Assembly: GCA_022575985.1 (NCBI GenBank)
Contig: JAKSXM010000137.1
Coordinates: forward strand, 23,516,001 to 23,580,000
Reading direction: 5' to 3'
DNA: 64,000 nt
From: Anagrus nilaparvatae
Lineage: Eukaryota; Arthropoda; Insecta; Hymenoptera; Mymaridae
The position numbers and the translations under genes are program-made. A model generated the notes under the pieces. The model had not been told where the DNA came from and did not search any database. It saw only the letters and a list, made by a program, of their open reading frames with translations. Shown piece by piece: positions 1-10,504 of the stretch (its first letter is position 1; every line of letters starts with the position of its first letter).

Positions 1-353
1 TAATACATTTTTTGAGTTTTTTATATTTACTTTTTTCTGTTCGTGTAATCGTTAATGCATGCATTATTTGATATCTGTAAGATATAAATCAAATTATTTT
101 CTGTACCCTTTTCGCTCTAAATTATTTATAAAGATATAAGATTATTATCAATTGATCAGAATACGATTTGAAATAAATATTTTGGGTCGGTATGAGGGTT
201 GCTAGTTTGTATAAACGTAAATTTATACAACCCTTGGCCATAAAAAAAATGCCCCAAATTGCAGTTTATTTGAGGTAATTTAAGTGTGGTTTGGGCATTT
301 CCTTATTTTTCTGGCCATGGATCATAATTTACTATTTGCTGATAGAAGAAATT

Positions 354-1995
354 AATATTTTTATGTTTTTAACTATTAGAAAAATTCCTGAATAATCCAA
401 TACCAAATTTATGCACTGACAAAGAAAAATATTCTATTAATTTAATAAAATCTCTAGTTAAAATAAAGCAATTAAATATTCTATATTTAATTAATTAAAT
501 ATCCTATTAGTTTAATAGAAAAAGTTGAAATTAATCTTTTTAGTAAAGCAACAGTCAAAAATTTTTTTAAACTGATAATAAATTAATTAAAAAAAAGGTG
601 ATAATATTTTTTTAATGCTTTTTGTAGGAGATTATTATGCTGGAATAGTCAGGAGGCCAAGTAAGTAAACTAATTTTCAATTATTTAATTTTGTTTTGTT
701 TTTAATTCTGGCAAAATAACGATCTAAAAGACATAATAAGTGCACTTTTACGTTTAGAGAGAAATGATAACCGTTCAAAAATTCAGATTGAATTCAAAAT
801 TTCTTTATATTTTTAATATTTAAAAAAAATCGCAACAGGGTTCTAAAATAATGCAATAATAATAATAAAATATTTTTATGTTTCTTAACTATTAGAAAAA
901 TTCCTGAATAATCTAATACCAAATTTATGCACTGACAAAGAAAAATATGCTATTAATTTAATAAAATCTCTAGTTAAAATAAAGCAATAAAATATTCTAT
1001 TTAATTAATTAAATATCTTATTAATTCAATAGAAAAAGTTGAAATTAATCTTTTTAGTGAAGCAAAAGCCAAAAATTTTTTTAAACTGATAATAAATTAA
1101 TTAAAAAAAAGTTAATAATATTTTTTTAATTCTTTTTGTAGCAGAAGACACGGACGATTTTTATACTAGCCGACTCAATCTGCTCAGTATGTAAACTAAT
1201 TTTCAATTACATGATTTGTTTTCTTTTTTATTCTGTCAAAATGTCGATCTAAAACAGACAATAAATGCACTTTTAAGTTTAGAGGGAAATGATAACCGTT
1301 CAAAAATTCAGATTGAATTATTTTATCAAAATTTCTTTATATTTTTAATGTTTAAAAAATATCGCTACTGGGTTCTAAAATCATACAATAATAATAATAA
1401 AATATTTTTATGTTTCTTAACTATTAGAAAAATTCCTGAATAATCTAATACCAAAATGCACTGATAAAAATATGCTATTAATTTAATGAAATCTCTAGTT
1501 AAAATAAAGCAATGAAATGTTCTATTTAATTAATTAAATATCCTATTAATTCAGAGGCGGATCTAGAAAATTTTTTTTGGGGGGGGGGGTGTCATTTGGA
1601 ATCAAATTACATTAAATTTGCTAAAAAAAGATCCTTAAAATTTTTTTGGGGGGTGAAATTAATCTTTTTAGTGAAGCAAAAGCCAAAAATTTTTTTAAAC
1701 TGATAATTAATAAAAAAAAAGGTGATAATAATTTTTTAATGCTTTTTGTAGGACAAGAAGCGAGGGATTTTTTTATTAGACAAGACATTATAAGTATGTA
1801 AACTAATTTTCAATTACATAATTTGTTTTCTTTTTTATTCTGTCAAAATATCGATCTAAAACAGACAATAAGTGCAGTTTTACGTTTAAAAGGCAATAAT
1901 AAACGTTCAAAAATTCATATTGAATTATTTTATCAAAATTTCTTTATATTTTTAATATTTAAAAAATATCACTACAGCAATTTAAAATCATTATA
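354..1995 (+). repeat. Tandem duplication of an intron-exon-intron unit (~516-532 bp period, about 3 copies)
   Basis: The landmark AACTATTAGAAAAATTCCTG recurs at 371, 887 and 1419, giving periods of 516 and 532 bp. The segments around the microexons, including the block with GATAACCGTTCAAAAATTCA, are roughly 90% alike by eye. The 33-45 bp between acceptor and donor differs almost completely between copies. The third copy is interrupted by a G-rich insertion. The duplication therefore spans whole introns with one microexon per unit. Confidence 0.9.
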
Positions 1996-2207
1996 ATATT
2001 ATGATTATTGCATTGTCTTATAACATAAATTCACTGACGATAAATATTTTAAATTTAAAAATGAGCTAACGTTATACAGTCTGAATTAGATTTCTTATTT
2101 TACTCACTGTTTACAATATTACCATATTTAAATTACTAAAATATAATTTTTTTTCTCAAGATCTTCCAGGATTTTGTCGAGATATCATAGATGTCGAGAT
2201 ATCATAG
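628..2207 (+). CDS. Microexon gene, 3' part only (hypothetical, possibly secreted or effector-like)
   Basis: Not a recognised family. Four short exons are predicted: 628-660 (33 nt), 1142-1186 (45 nt), 1752-1793 (42 nt) and a terminal exon 2161-2207 ending in TAG. Each internal exon follows a pyrimidine-rich TTTTTGTAG acceptor and precedes a GTAAGTAAAC or GTATGTAAAC donor. All three internal lengths are multiples of three, and one frame (phase 1 on both sides) stays open in all of them. That frame gives DYYAGIVRRP, EDTDDFYTSRLNLL and QEARDFFIRQDII, with a junction residue between each. The terminal exon reads FCRDIIDVEIS then stop in the same phase, and recalls the D-F-x-x-R and DII features of the third exon. 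An in-frame alternative acceptor at 2169 would shorten it by 9 nt. Upstream exons, including any signal peptide, must lie before the window or were not found. The introns are tandem duplicates of one another and the exons are not alike. Expression is unproven, and the family and role are unknown. Confidence 0.5.
1553..1651. mobile_element. Short transposon-like insertion in the third intron unit
   Basis: Compared with the second copy, this copy has about 100 bp inserted after CCTATTAATTC. The insert starts CAGAGGCGGATCTAG and contains two G-runs next to T-runs. Starts of the CAG-GGCGGATC type are common in non-autonomous hAT-like elements of animals. I did not find a clean target duplication, so the class is tentative. 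Confidence 0.45.
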
Positions 2208-2281
2208 ATTACATAGTGATGTCATTTCAATGTCTTTTTTATTCCCTACAAAAGTTAATGTTTAAAAAAAACACATGTACG

Positions 2282-2287
2282 AATAAA
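2282..2287 (+). terminator. Candidate polyadenylation signal of the microexon gene
   Basis: AATAAA lies about 75 bp after the predicted stop codon at 2205-2207, followed by several overlapping copies (AATAAATAAATAAATAA). This position would suit the 3' end of the microexon gene. The motif is common by chance in such AT-rich DNA, so the support is weak. Confidence 0.3.
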
Positions 2288-2476
2288 ATGAATAAATAAA
2301 TAAATAATTTCTGAAAAATTAAAAAATTTTTTGCAATAATTTATTTTTTTATAGATTCTACTTATTAACAAAATTTTTTTTCGATAGAATATTTTTTAAT
2401 CGAAAAATATGTGAGCTAGTTTAAGTTTTATTATTAAAATTAAAAATACACATTGACCAGAATTGTGTTAGTATTA

Positions 2477-2623
2477 CAGGCGCGCACACAGAAAGTTGCG
2501 CTGGGGTAGGCTAATAATGATAAATTTTTTAAAATATATGAAAAAAATTAAAATATTTGTGAAAAAGATGCCTTGAAAGGGTAGGCTACAGCCTAAGTAG
2601 CCTATAGCGTGTGTGCGCGCCTG
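2477..2623. mobile_element. 147-bp MITE with CAGGCGCGCACAC ends
   Basis: The element begins CAGGCGCGCACACAG and ends in its inverse, GTGTGTGCGCGCCTG. Both sides are flanked by the 6-bp direct repeat GTATTA (2471-2476 and 2624-2629), a likely target-site duplication. The GC-rich tips stand out in AT-rich surroundings. There is also an internal inverted pair built on GGTAGGCT. It has no coding capacity, and the superfamily is not assigned. Confidence 0.8.
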
Positions 2624-2727
2624 GTATTAGTAAGAGAATTCCCTTAGTACTTAAGGAAGCAGCTTGTTTTTTTGAAAAAAGACACTGCCACATGTTAATA
2701 AAAAACAGGGGAGAATTTTTTAATTTC

Positions 2728-3379
2728 CACGGTAGAATTGCTTTGGTTGAAAATTCAACCAATTGGTTGAATTTTACTATTTTTTGTTGAATTTTCAACC
2801 AATTGGTTGAAAATTCAACCAAAAATAGTAATTTTCAACCACAAGTAGTAATTTTCAACCATTTGGTTGAATGTTTGAAAATTCATCCAAAAGCTAAAAT
2901 ACAAAATAAAAATGATGTCATTATAATACAGAGTAAAAAAATGATATGTGCATCCATTAAAAGTAAATTAATTTTATAATAGATTTTATTATATAATTTG
3001 TGATTTTTTATGTATTATTACCTCATTTGGCTCAAAAGCTGAGGAATGACTAATTAAATTAAAATGGAATCTAAAATTTCAAGTTTTTCAAAAGACAAAC
3101 TCTTGTTTATGTATTACATATAGGTATAGTTTAAATTTAAAAATTATGGATAAATTAAATTAAGTAACCTTTTTAATTAGTCATTCCTCAGCTTCTGAGC
3201 CAAATGAAGTAATAATAAAAATATATAAAAAATCACTAGTTATATAATCTATTATAATATTAATTAATTCATTTTTAATGGATGCACAGATCATTTTTTT
3301 ACTCTGTATCATAATTACATCAATTTTATTTTGTATTTTAGCTATTGGTTGAATTTTCAACCAAAACAATTCTACCGTG
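2728..3379. mobile_element. 652-bp foldback/MITE element with long inverted arms
   Basis: The ends are CACGGTAGAATTG at the left and its inverse CAATTCTACCGTG at the right. Inside them lie palindromic TTGGTTGAAAATTCAACCAA units. Two arms of about 190 bp then face each other: 2870-3060 matches the reverse complement of 3180-3355, including a TGGATGCACA/TGTGCATCCA pair and AGCTGAGGAATGACTA. About 120 bp of unrelated sequence separates the arms. No transposase is encoded and no clear target duplication was found. Confidence 0.85.
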
Positions 3380-4514
3380 ATCTCTCATATCGAGTTTAAT
3401 TTTTATTCAAGTAAGTCAAACTTTCGGTTTAATTTCATGGGTTATATACGAATATTAAGTGTGATTTTCGTACTGATGAAGCTTGGTCACACTTAAGAAA
3501 GCTGAAATAACCCATTTTTGCAAAATTTTTTTGGTAATTTTCATAATTTCAATTTTTATTTATTTTTTTTTTATTTTCTATTTTTCAATTTTTCATTATT
3601 TTTTTAAATTTTAAAATCAAATTTTCAATAAAAAAGTCACTTTGGTGAATAACAAACTACTGGGTACGTCAATTCAACGAGATATAGATTATATCCACGT
3701 ATCACAATGTGAGTTTATAGTTATAAATCGAAATGATTTATTATTGGTCCAACAAGGTCGTAAAAAAAATTTTTTATTATAAATTTTATAATTGGACGTA
3801 TCAAATATTAAAATTAAAATTTCTTATTATCTTACTCAGTGTACCTATTTTTAAATTTTTGGCACAATTAAAATATCAGTGTGCAGTAGTTATATAAATT
3901 GAATTAAAAAAAACAACAGGTATTCTTATATTCTGAATTTTTCATAAATAAATTTCAAAAAAATTCGTATTTTCTGACATATTAAAATAAATGAACGGTT
4001 CCACAAGCAATAACAAAATAACTACAAAAGTATAAAAATATATATAAAAAACTAAAAATACACGCATACATACTTTTTTTTAACTGGTTTTTAGCTTCCC
4101 AGGGTCAAAAGAATCAAAATTTCATCTATACAAACACCTTCCTCTGTATGAGAAACCAAAAAAAAGCCAAAAAATTATCTACAAACAAATAAATTACATA
4201 AAACAGTTTAATTAATTATGTAATAATAACGTCATTATAATCACAACAAAAGCACAAAAGTATTTTTCATTATCTTCAACTTATCTTCAGTAAAATTTAT
4301 TGATAAATTTATTTTAACGTCTGGTTTGAAATGAAAATAAACAATTATTACCAACACGATTATTTACCTTTCTTTTGTTAAAAATATTATCATAATTATG
4401 ATAAAATCGGATAACAATTTCTATAAAGAAGATAAATCTATAAATAATGATGCAGGCTGTTTTTAAACGTTATTTGAATTTTTACTTTTTAACAAGTCGT
4501 TCTTATTTTTCAAA
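3380..4514. other. Intergenic stretch without recognised genes
   Basis: No coding region, RNA gene or clear repeat was recognised. It precedes the small secreted-protein gene and must hold its promoter, but no convincing core element could be singled out. Confidence 0.5.
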
Positions 4515-5440
4515 ATGAAAGTTTTAGTCAGTTCATTGTGTATTTTAGTTGTTTTGGGGTTGATAACTCCTGGAAATGCATTGACTGTTGTAAGTAAATA
4601 ATCTGTTTTATAATTAATAAGTGATTTAATTCAATTTTATTCAATTATTTACAAGGATCTGCCGGCTCAGTTTACTTTCAAAATGTTTCAGGTGAGCTTC
4701 AGAAAAAACTTCACAGAAAATAATTTAACAGTTAAATAAAAATTTTAGTCATGATGCAAAAACAAAAGATAAATTAACAGGCCTTACATTTTTATCCTAC
4801 TGTAAAGTTATTTTCAGTGATGCTCTTTCTAAAGCCATTTTAAAAAAGCATTCATAATATATCGTTATTCAATTGTTAAAATTTTTGTCCCTAATAGAAT
4901 AGCTTTATAGTGTATAGTTTTTCATCAGTTTTTTATCAAAAAAAATTTTCCATAAATTAATTCGAAAATTTTTATTTCCAGAACGTTGATACGTTATTCG
5001 GCTACGTACCAAAATTCATTTTGAGTATCTGCAGCGCTTTTTGTGGTCCAAATAAACATTATAATTACGATGTATTTAAATATGGCTGTCAAGTAACATG
5101 TCCACATTTGTATGCACCAATACCAACATTTTATCCAAATGTTATTCAACAATTAGTAGCAAGATCAGGTGGAAACAACAATCCAACTGAAAATTCAGGT
5201 GATTCAAAATATAAAAAAAGTTTAAATCTGTTCAATATAAACAACAAACAAGAAGAATATTACCTTCAATATTTACGTAATTTTTACAAAAATTGGAATC
5301 TAAATAACAAAAATCTAACAGAAATATTCCAAAATTTAAATAATTTTACTAAAAATTTAAACTTAACCAATCCAAATGGAATTAAGCCAGGAGAATATTT
5401 TTCACAGTATTTACGTAATTTAAATAAGAACAATAAATAA
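4515..5440 (+). CDS. Small secreted protein, unknown family, three exons
   Basis: Exons are 4515-4589 (75 nt), 4656-4691 (36 nt) and 4982-5440, all joined in phase 0, with donors GTAAGT and GTGAGC and acceptors ACAAG and TTTCCAG. The product is about 189 residues. Residues 1-23 form a typical signal peptide (MKVLVSSLC, a hydrophobic run, then GNALT), so the protein should enter the secretory pathway. The mature part has four cysteines in the first half, in two close pairs (ICSAFC and YGCQVTC), which suggests two disulfides. The C-terminal half is Asn/Lys-rich and repeats a short unit: YYLQYLRNFYKNW and later YFSQYLRNLNKNN. No conserved domain is recognised. The signal peptide, small cysteine module and low-complexity tail resemble venom, salivary or other fast-evolving secreted proteins, but that is inference. 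Confidence 0.75.
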
Positions 5441-7364
5441 TTTTGTTTATTTAAACTTATTTTTTTTTTTTAATGTAAATATTAGGTTTAACTTTTTTAG
5501 TTTTTAATTTTAAGTATCAAAACCAAAGCTGGGCTTCTGAGATTTACTGGCACTGATTTACCAGTATGGATATAAATGGCTTAAAGCAGCGTTTATTTTC
5601 GTACATAAAACATGACAAAAATATTTAATAATTAAATTATTCTTAAGTTTTTTTTATATATATTTGTAAAATTAGATTAAGTATTTTTTAGATAAATAAA
5701 AAAATAAAATTTATAAAAAAATCTGAATATTTCTCATCCTTTCCAAATATCAATTAAATAAATTAAAACTAATGCAATATCCTTTCATCAAAAAATAAAC
5801 CAACATTATCCGGCTTATCTATAAAATTTATCATATCACTAAAATTATTTAATCAAATTATCTAATTATCAGTAATAATTAAATAAGGAAATTTTATTAT
5901 CAAAAAATAGATAAAACGACAAGAATAAATCAACGATCCAATTTTTATTATCGACTCAATTATACCTCATTGACTAAAAGAGCGGAAGGACGTATCATAA
6001 TATAATTATTTATCAATAAACTAATATCAAAAAAAAACTTTTTGTTTATTTGCTTGTTGTTTATATTTATGTGATATGAAATATAACGCAATAAACTTTT
6101 TTTTTTATAAACCATAAAATCCATCGACAAATCAAAAATTTTTGACATGATTCACTGACCGACATTAATTTTAGGGATCCAGAAAAAAAAGTGTATATTG
6201 AAGAGAAAGAGAAAATTTTTTTTTAGTGACATGGACATGTGTTTCAATCCTCTATAGCGTACTTTATTTATACACATATATATCAACAAAACTTTATCTT
6301 TTCTCTTCTATCTCCATCTATTTCAACAATTTTTTCGTTTTGCTTTTTTTGTAAAAAATTTTTCTCTGTAGTATGTGATTATTTATTGTTTTTATATTCA
6401 TTTTTTTTTTTTTTAGAAAACAACTATCATAGTGAATGAGTATTTCGTTAGCTATTTTTCATAAAACATATAACAGAAATGAACAACGCGGTTTTTTGAA
6501 TAGCGAGGAGAAAAAATTATGAGATTTCTCGATATATTCGTATATGTCAAATTAAGCGTGTTGGCGGTTGTCCACTTCATTTCCTGAATGCTATTGTTTT
6601 TTTTTCTTTTTTTTTTAGTTTGTGTTCCAACTTTAGGAAATCGAAATTGACGTGTGGCACTTCATCTTTTACTCGTTATAAAAGTTGAAGCACGATGAGG
6701 ACAAACATATAGCAATTTTTTAAAAAAACTTTTTGATTTGATAACAAAATAATTTACCACAGCAATTTTTGTCAAACTGTATTTTTATTTATTCGTGTTT
6801 TTTTTTTTTTTGTTTCTTTGATCGATGAGTTTTATTGAATGACAAATGATTCTTTAGTTAACAATTTTTTTTATTGTTTTTGATAAAATTTGATGAGCTT
6901 AAAAACAATAGGCTGTAAATTATAATGTAATTTTGATTTATCCTATTTTTTAGCTGCAAACTTTGTATTTCACGCTAGATTTGGGCACCATTTTTTGTAT
7001 CTATTGAACATAATTTGACCAATAATTAGAGCTCTGAGCAAATCAGTTACAGGTACTTATTTATTTTTTTTTTATTTTTTTTTATTTTTGATTTTTTAGA
7101 AAAAATTTTTTTTTATATTTTGAAAATTACAGATTCTTTACACGTCGGAATCTGAATAATGAAAAAAGTTCATTCTTTTCTTAGCTTACGTTAAAGCAGT
7201 GCAGCATATTGAATTTTAATACAAACAAAAATTAACTTCGCCGCCAGCTATATTTGTAATATTCAAATATTTGTTAAGAAAATATTTGTAAAAAAAAAAC
7301 TTCAAGATGCATTTTATAATTAAAAAAAAAATTTGTATGCAAGAAAAAATACGTTGGCTCGCCA
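5441..7364. other. Intergenic stretch; contains a block paired with 19.9 kb
   Basis: The beginning is probably the 3' UTR of the secreted-protein gene, with candidate AATAAA motifs near 5695. No conserved protein was recognised. A segment around 6115-6170, read on the - strand, matches a segment at 19915-19970: both carry a CATGATT stretch with an ATGTCAAAA start-like motif followed by TTTGATTTGTCG. The rest is AT-rich with T-runs. Confidence 0.45.
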
Positions 7365-7365
7365 G

Positions 7366-10300
7366 TTGGTTGAAATTTCAACCAATTTCGAATTCGGTTT
7401 AAAATCCAACTAAAACATAAAATATTAATTAAATAAAATTTACTTAATTAGGTCCTATAGACCTTAATGGACCAAATTATGCTTTTTTTAAAGCTCAAAA
7501 TGAATTAAAAAAAAAATGTTTTTAGTAGTTACTACCAATTTTCTTATAAGTTTGGTATGGTGGAAAACTGTTAAGGAATATTCGAGATTTTGGTTCCTAA
7601 TGGATACAACGGCCAGAAGAAGCCCATGTATGTCTATAGGACCCAAAATCTCAAATAATCGCCAAAAGTCATTTAGAACCAATAAAAAATTTCTTGGGTC
7701 TAAAAAATGGGCCTCATATATTTTTAGCCAAAATCGTATTTGGACCTAAAATTTTCTGCTGAACTTGAAGTTGAAAGTATACTTTCTATTTAAAATTCTT
7801 AATTCTTATTTTTTTAATTTTTATATTTTAATTTAATTTTTATATTTTAATTTATAAATTATATATTGTGGCGGTAGAATATATTGTGATTATTTGAGAT
7901 TTTGGGTCCTACAGACCTTAATGGGCCCAATTTGGCTTTTTTCAAAACTGAAAAGAAAAGATATTTTTGGTTTGTACTGCCATTCTAAATTTATTGTGGC
8001 TGAAGACTATATTGTGATTATTTGAGATTTAGGGTCCTACAGACCTTAATGGGCCCAATTTGGCTTTTTTCAAAACTGAAAATGAAAAGAAAAGATATTT
8101 TTGGTAGGTACTACAATTTTTATTCTAATTTTATTGTAGCGGAAGACTATATTGTAATTGTTTAAGATTTTGGGACCTACAGACCTTGATGGGCCCAATT
8201 TTGCGTTTTTTTAAAACCTGAAAATGAAAAGAATAGATATTTTTGGTAGTTACTACCATTTTAAATTTATTGTGGTGGAAGTCTATATTCTAATTATTTG
8301 AGATTTTGGGTCCTACAGACCTTAACGGACCCAATTTGGCTTTTTTAAAAACTGAAAATGAAAAGAAAAGATATTTTTGGTAGGTAATACTATTTTTATT
8401 CTAAGTTTATTATGGCGGAAGACTATACTGTGATTATTTGAGATTTTGGGTCCTACAGACCTTAATGGACCCAATTGGGTTTTGTTTAAAGCTCAAAATG
8501 AATAAAATAGATGTTTTTGGTAGGTACTAATAATTTTATTATAAGTTTGGTGTGGTGGGAAACTGTTATGGAATATTCGAGATTTTGGTTCCTAATGGAT
8601 ACAACGGCCAGAAGAAGCTCATTTAGGTCTATAGGACCCAAAATCTCAAATAATCGCCAAAAGTCTTCCCCCACAACAAACATACAATAAAAATTTTAGT
8701 AAATACCAAAAAATCTTTTTTTCATTCAGAATCATATAAAAAATTTTTTGGGTCTAAAAAATGGGCCTTATTTTTCTTTAGACAAAATCGTATTTGGACC
8801 TAAATTTGCTGCTGAACTTGAATTTGAAATAAAAAAGTATACTTTCTATTTAAAATTCTTAATTCTTATTCTTAATTTTTTTTTTCTAAGTTTATTGTGG
8901 CGGAAGACTATATTATGATTATTTGAGATTTTGGGTCCTACAGACCTTAATAGTCCCAATTTGGCTTTTTTCAAAACTGAAAATGAAAAGAAAAGATATT
9001 TTTGGTAGGTGCTCTTATTTTTATTCTAAGTTTATTATGGCGGAAGACTATATTGTGATTGTTTGAGATTTTAGGTCCTACAGGCCTTAATGGACCCACT
9101 TGGGCTTTGTTTAAAGCTCAAAATCAATAAAATAGATGTTTTTGGTAGGTGCCACCAATTTTTTATAAGTTTGGTGTGGTGGGAAACTGTTAAGGAATAT
9201 TCGAGATTTTGGTTCCTAATGGACACAACGTCCAGAAGAAGCCCATTTAGGTCTATAGGACCCAAAATCTCAAATAATCGTCAAAAGTCTTCCCCCACAA
9301 CAAACATACAATAAAAATGTTAGTAAATACCAAAAAACTTTTTTTCATTTAGAATCGTATAAAAATTTTTTTGGGTCTAAAAAATGGGCCGTATTTTTCT
9401 TTAGACAAAATCGTATTTGGAACTAAAATTTGCTGCTGAACTTGAATTTTAAATAAAAAAGTATACTTCCTATTTAAAATTCTTAATTCTTATTCTTAAA
9501 ATTGCTTTAAGAATAATTTTTTAAAAGTTTATTGTGGCGGAAGACTATATTATGATTATTTGAGATTTTGGGTCCTACAGACCTTAATGGTCCCAATTTG
9601 GCTTTTTTCAAAACTGAAAATGAAAAGAAAAGATATTTTTGGTAGGTGCTACTATTTTTATTCTAAGTTTATTATGGCGGAAGACTATATGGTAATTGTT
9701 TGAGATTTTGGGTCCTACAGACCTTAATGGACCCGATTGGGCTTTGTTTAAATCTCAAAATGAATAAAATAGATGTTTTTGGTAGGTACTACCAATTTTT
9801 GATAAGTTTGGTGTGGTGGGAAACTGCTAAGGAATATTCGAGATTTTGGTTCCTAATGGATACAACGTCCAGAAGAACCCCATTTAGGTCTATAGGACCC
9901 AAAATCTCAAATAATCGCCAAAAGTCTTCCCCCACAACAAACATGCAATAAAAATGTTAGTAAATACCAAAAAACTTTTTTTCATTTAGAATCGTATAAA
10001 AAATTTTTTGGGTCTAAAAAATGGGCCTTATTTTTCTTTAGACAAAATCGTATTTGGACCTAAAATTTGCTGCTGAACTTGAATTTTAAATAAAAAAGTA
10101 TACTTTCTATTTAAAGTTCTTAATTTGGGTCATGCTAACTCCGATGGGTCCCTTTTTACCTAAATCAATCAGATTATCTCCGACTCTAACCCTAGTAACA
10201 GCTTTTATTAGAAACATTTTTCGTTAATTTACTTTGTTTTCGAGATATTTGAATGTATCGTTTAAAATGACTGTATAGAGTATAACTAAAAAAAATTTTT

Positions 10301-10500
10301 TTACATATTGGGCCTAAATAGCTCATTAATTTTAATAGCCAATATTACTTAAATTTCAAGTATCTCAAGCAGTTTGCTCATAAAGAATTGCTTGAAATTT
10401 TTTGCTGGCTAACCTAACTGAGTACTCGGGAATATTTTAGTTTTTGGTTGGATTTTAAACCAAATTGGTTGAAATTTCAACCCATTGGCTAAAAATTCAA
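7366..10500. mobile_element. ~3.1 kb non-autonomous element enclosing a tandem array
   Basis: The left edge reads GGTTGAAATTTCAACCAATTT, then a GGTTTAAAATCCAACTAAAA block, then TAAAATATT (about 7370-7428). The right edge (about 10425-10495) is its reverse complement, with the same palindrome, the GGTTTAAAATCCAACC-type block and AATATTTTAG. These make imperfect terminal inverted repeats of roughly 65 bp. Between them lies an array of ~140 bp units plus a unique 300-bp right segment. No transposase-like reading frame was recognised; the short ORFs inside simply follow the repeats. Exact ends and target duplication were not resolved. The GGTTGAAAWTTCAACC palindrome is shared with the 2728-3379 element, so the two may be related. 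Confidence 0.65.
7440..10130 (+). repeat. Tandem array: ~140-bp units organised into ~637-bp higher-order repeats
   Basis: The motif GGTCCTACAGACCTTA or close variants occurs at 7905, 8033, 8172, 8309, 8449, 8934, 9074, 9571 and 9711. Local spacing is 128-140 bp. Corresponding units of the higher-order repeat are 637 bp apart (8934 to 9571, and 9074 to 9711). An inverted partner, GTCTATAGGACCCAAAATCT, occurs at 7632, 8637, 9251 and 9898, so each higher-order unit can fold into a stem. The units also share CTTCCCCCACAACAAACAT and GGGTCTAAAAAATGGGCC. Confidence 0.9.
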
Positions 10501-10504
10501 TTAA

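Noticed and set aside
225..300. Possible extra microexon or a repeat shared with about 59780
   Set aside because: CCCAAATTGCA and TTGAGGTAA occur in both places, and a small inverted pair surrounds the first, but the match is too short and no exon with suitable phase and splice sites could be defined.
1216..1443. 75-codon + strand open frame
   Set aside because: It lies entirely in the duplicated intron of the microexon gene, and the equivalent frame is broken in the other copies.
7516..9951. Several 60-80 codon open frames on both strands that look alike (for example reading WWETVKEYSRFWFLMDTT)
   Set aside because: They recur with the tandem repeat units and differ between copies by frame-neutral chance only. 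They have no start or splice logic and are by-products of the array.
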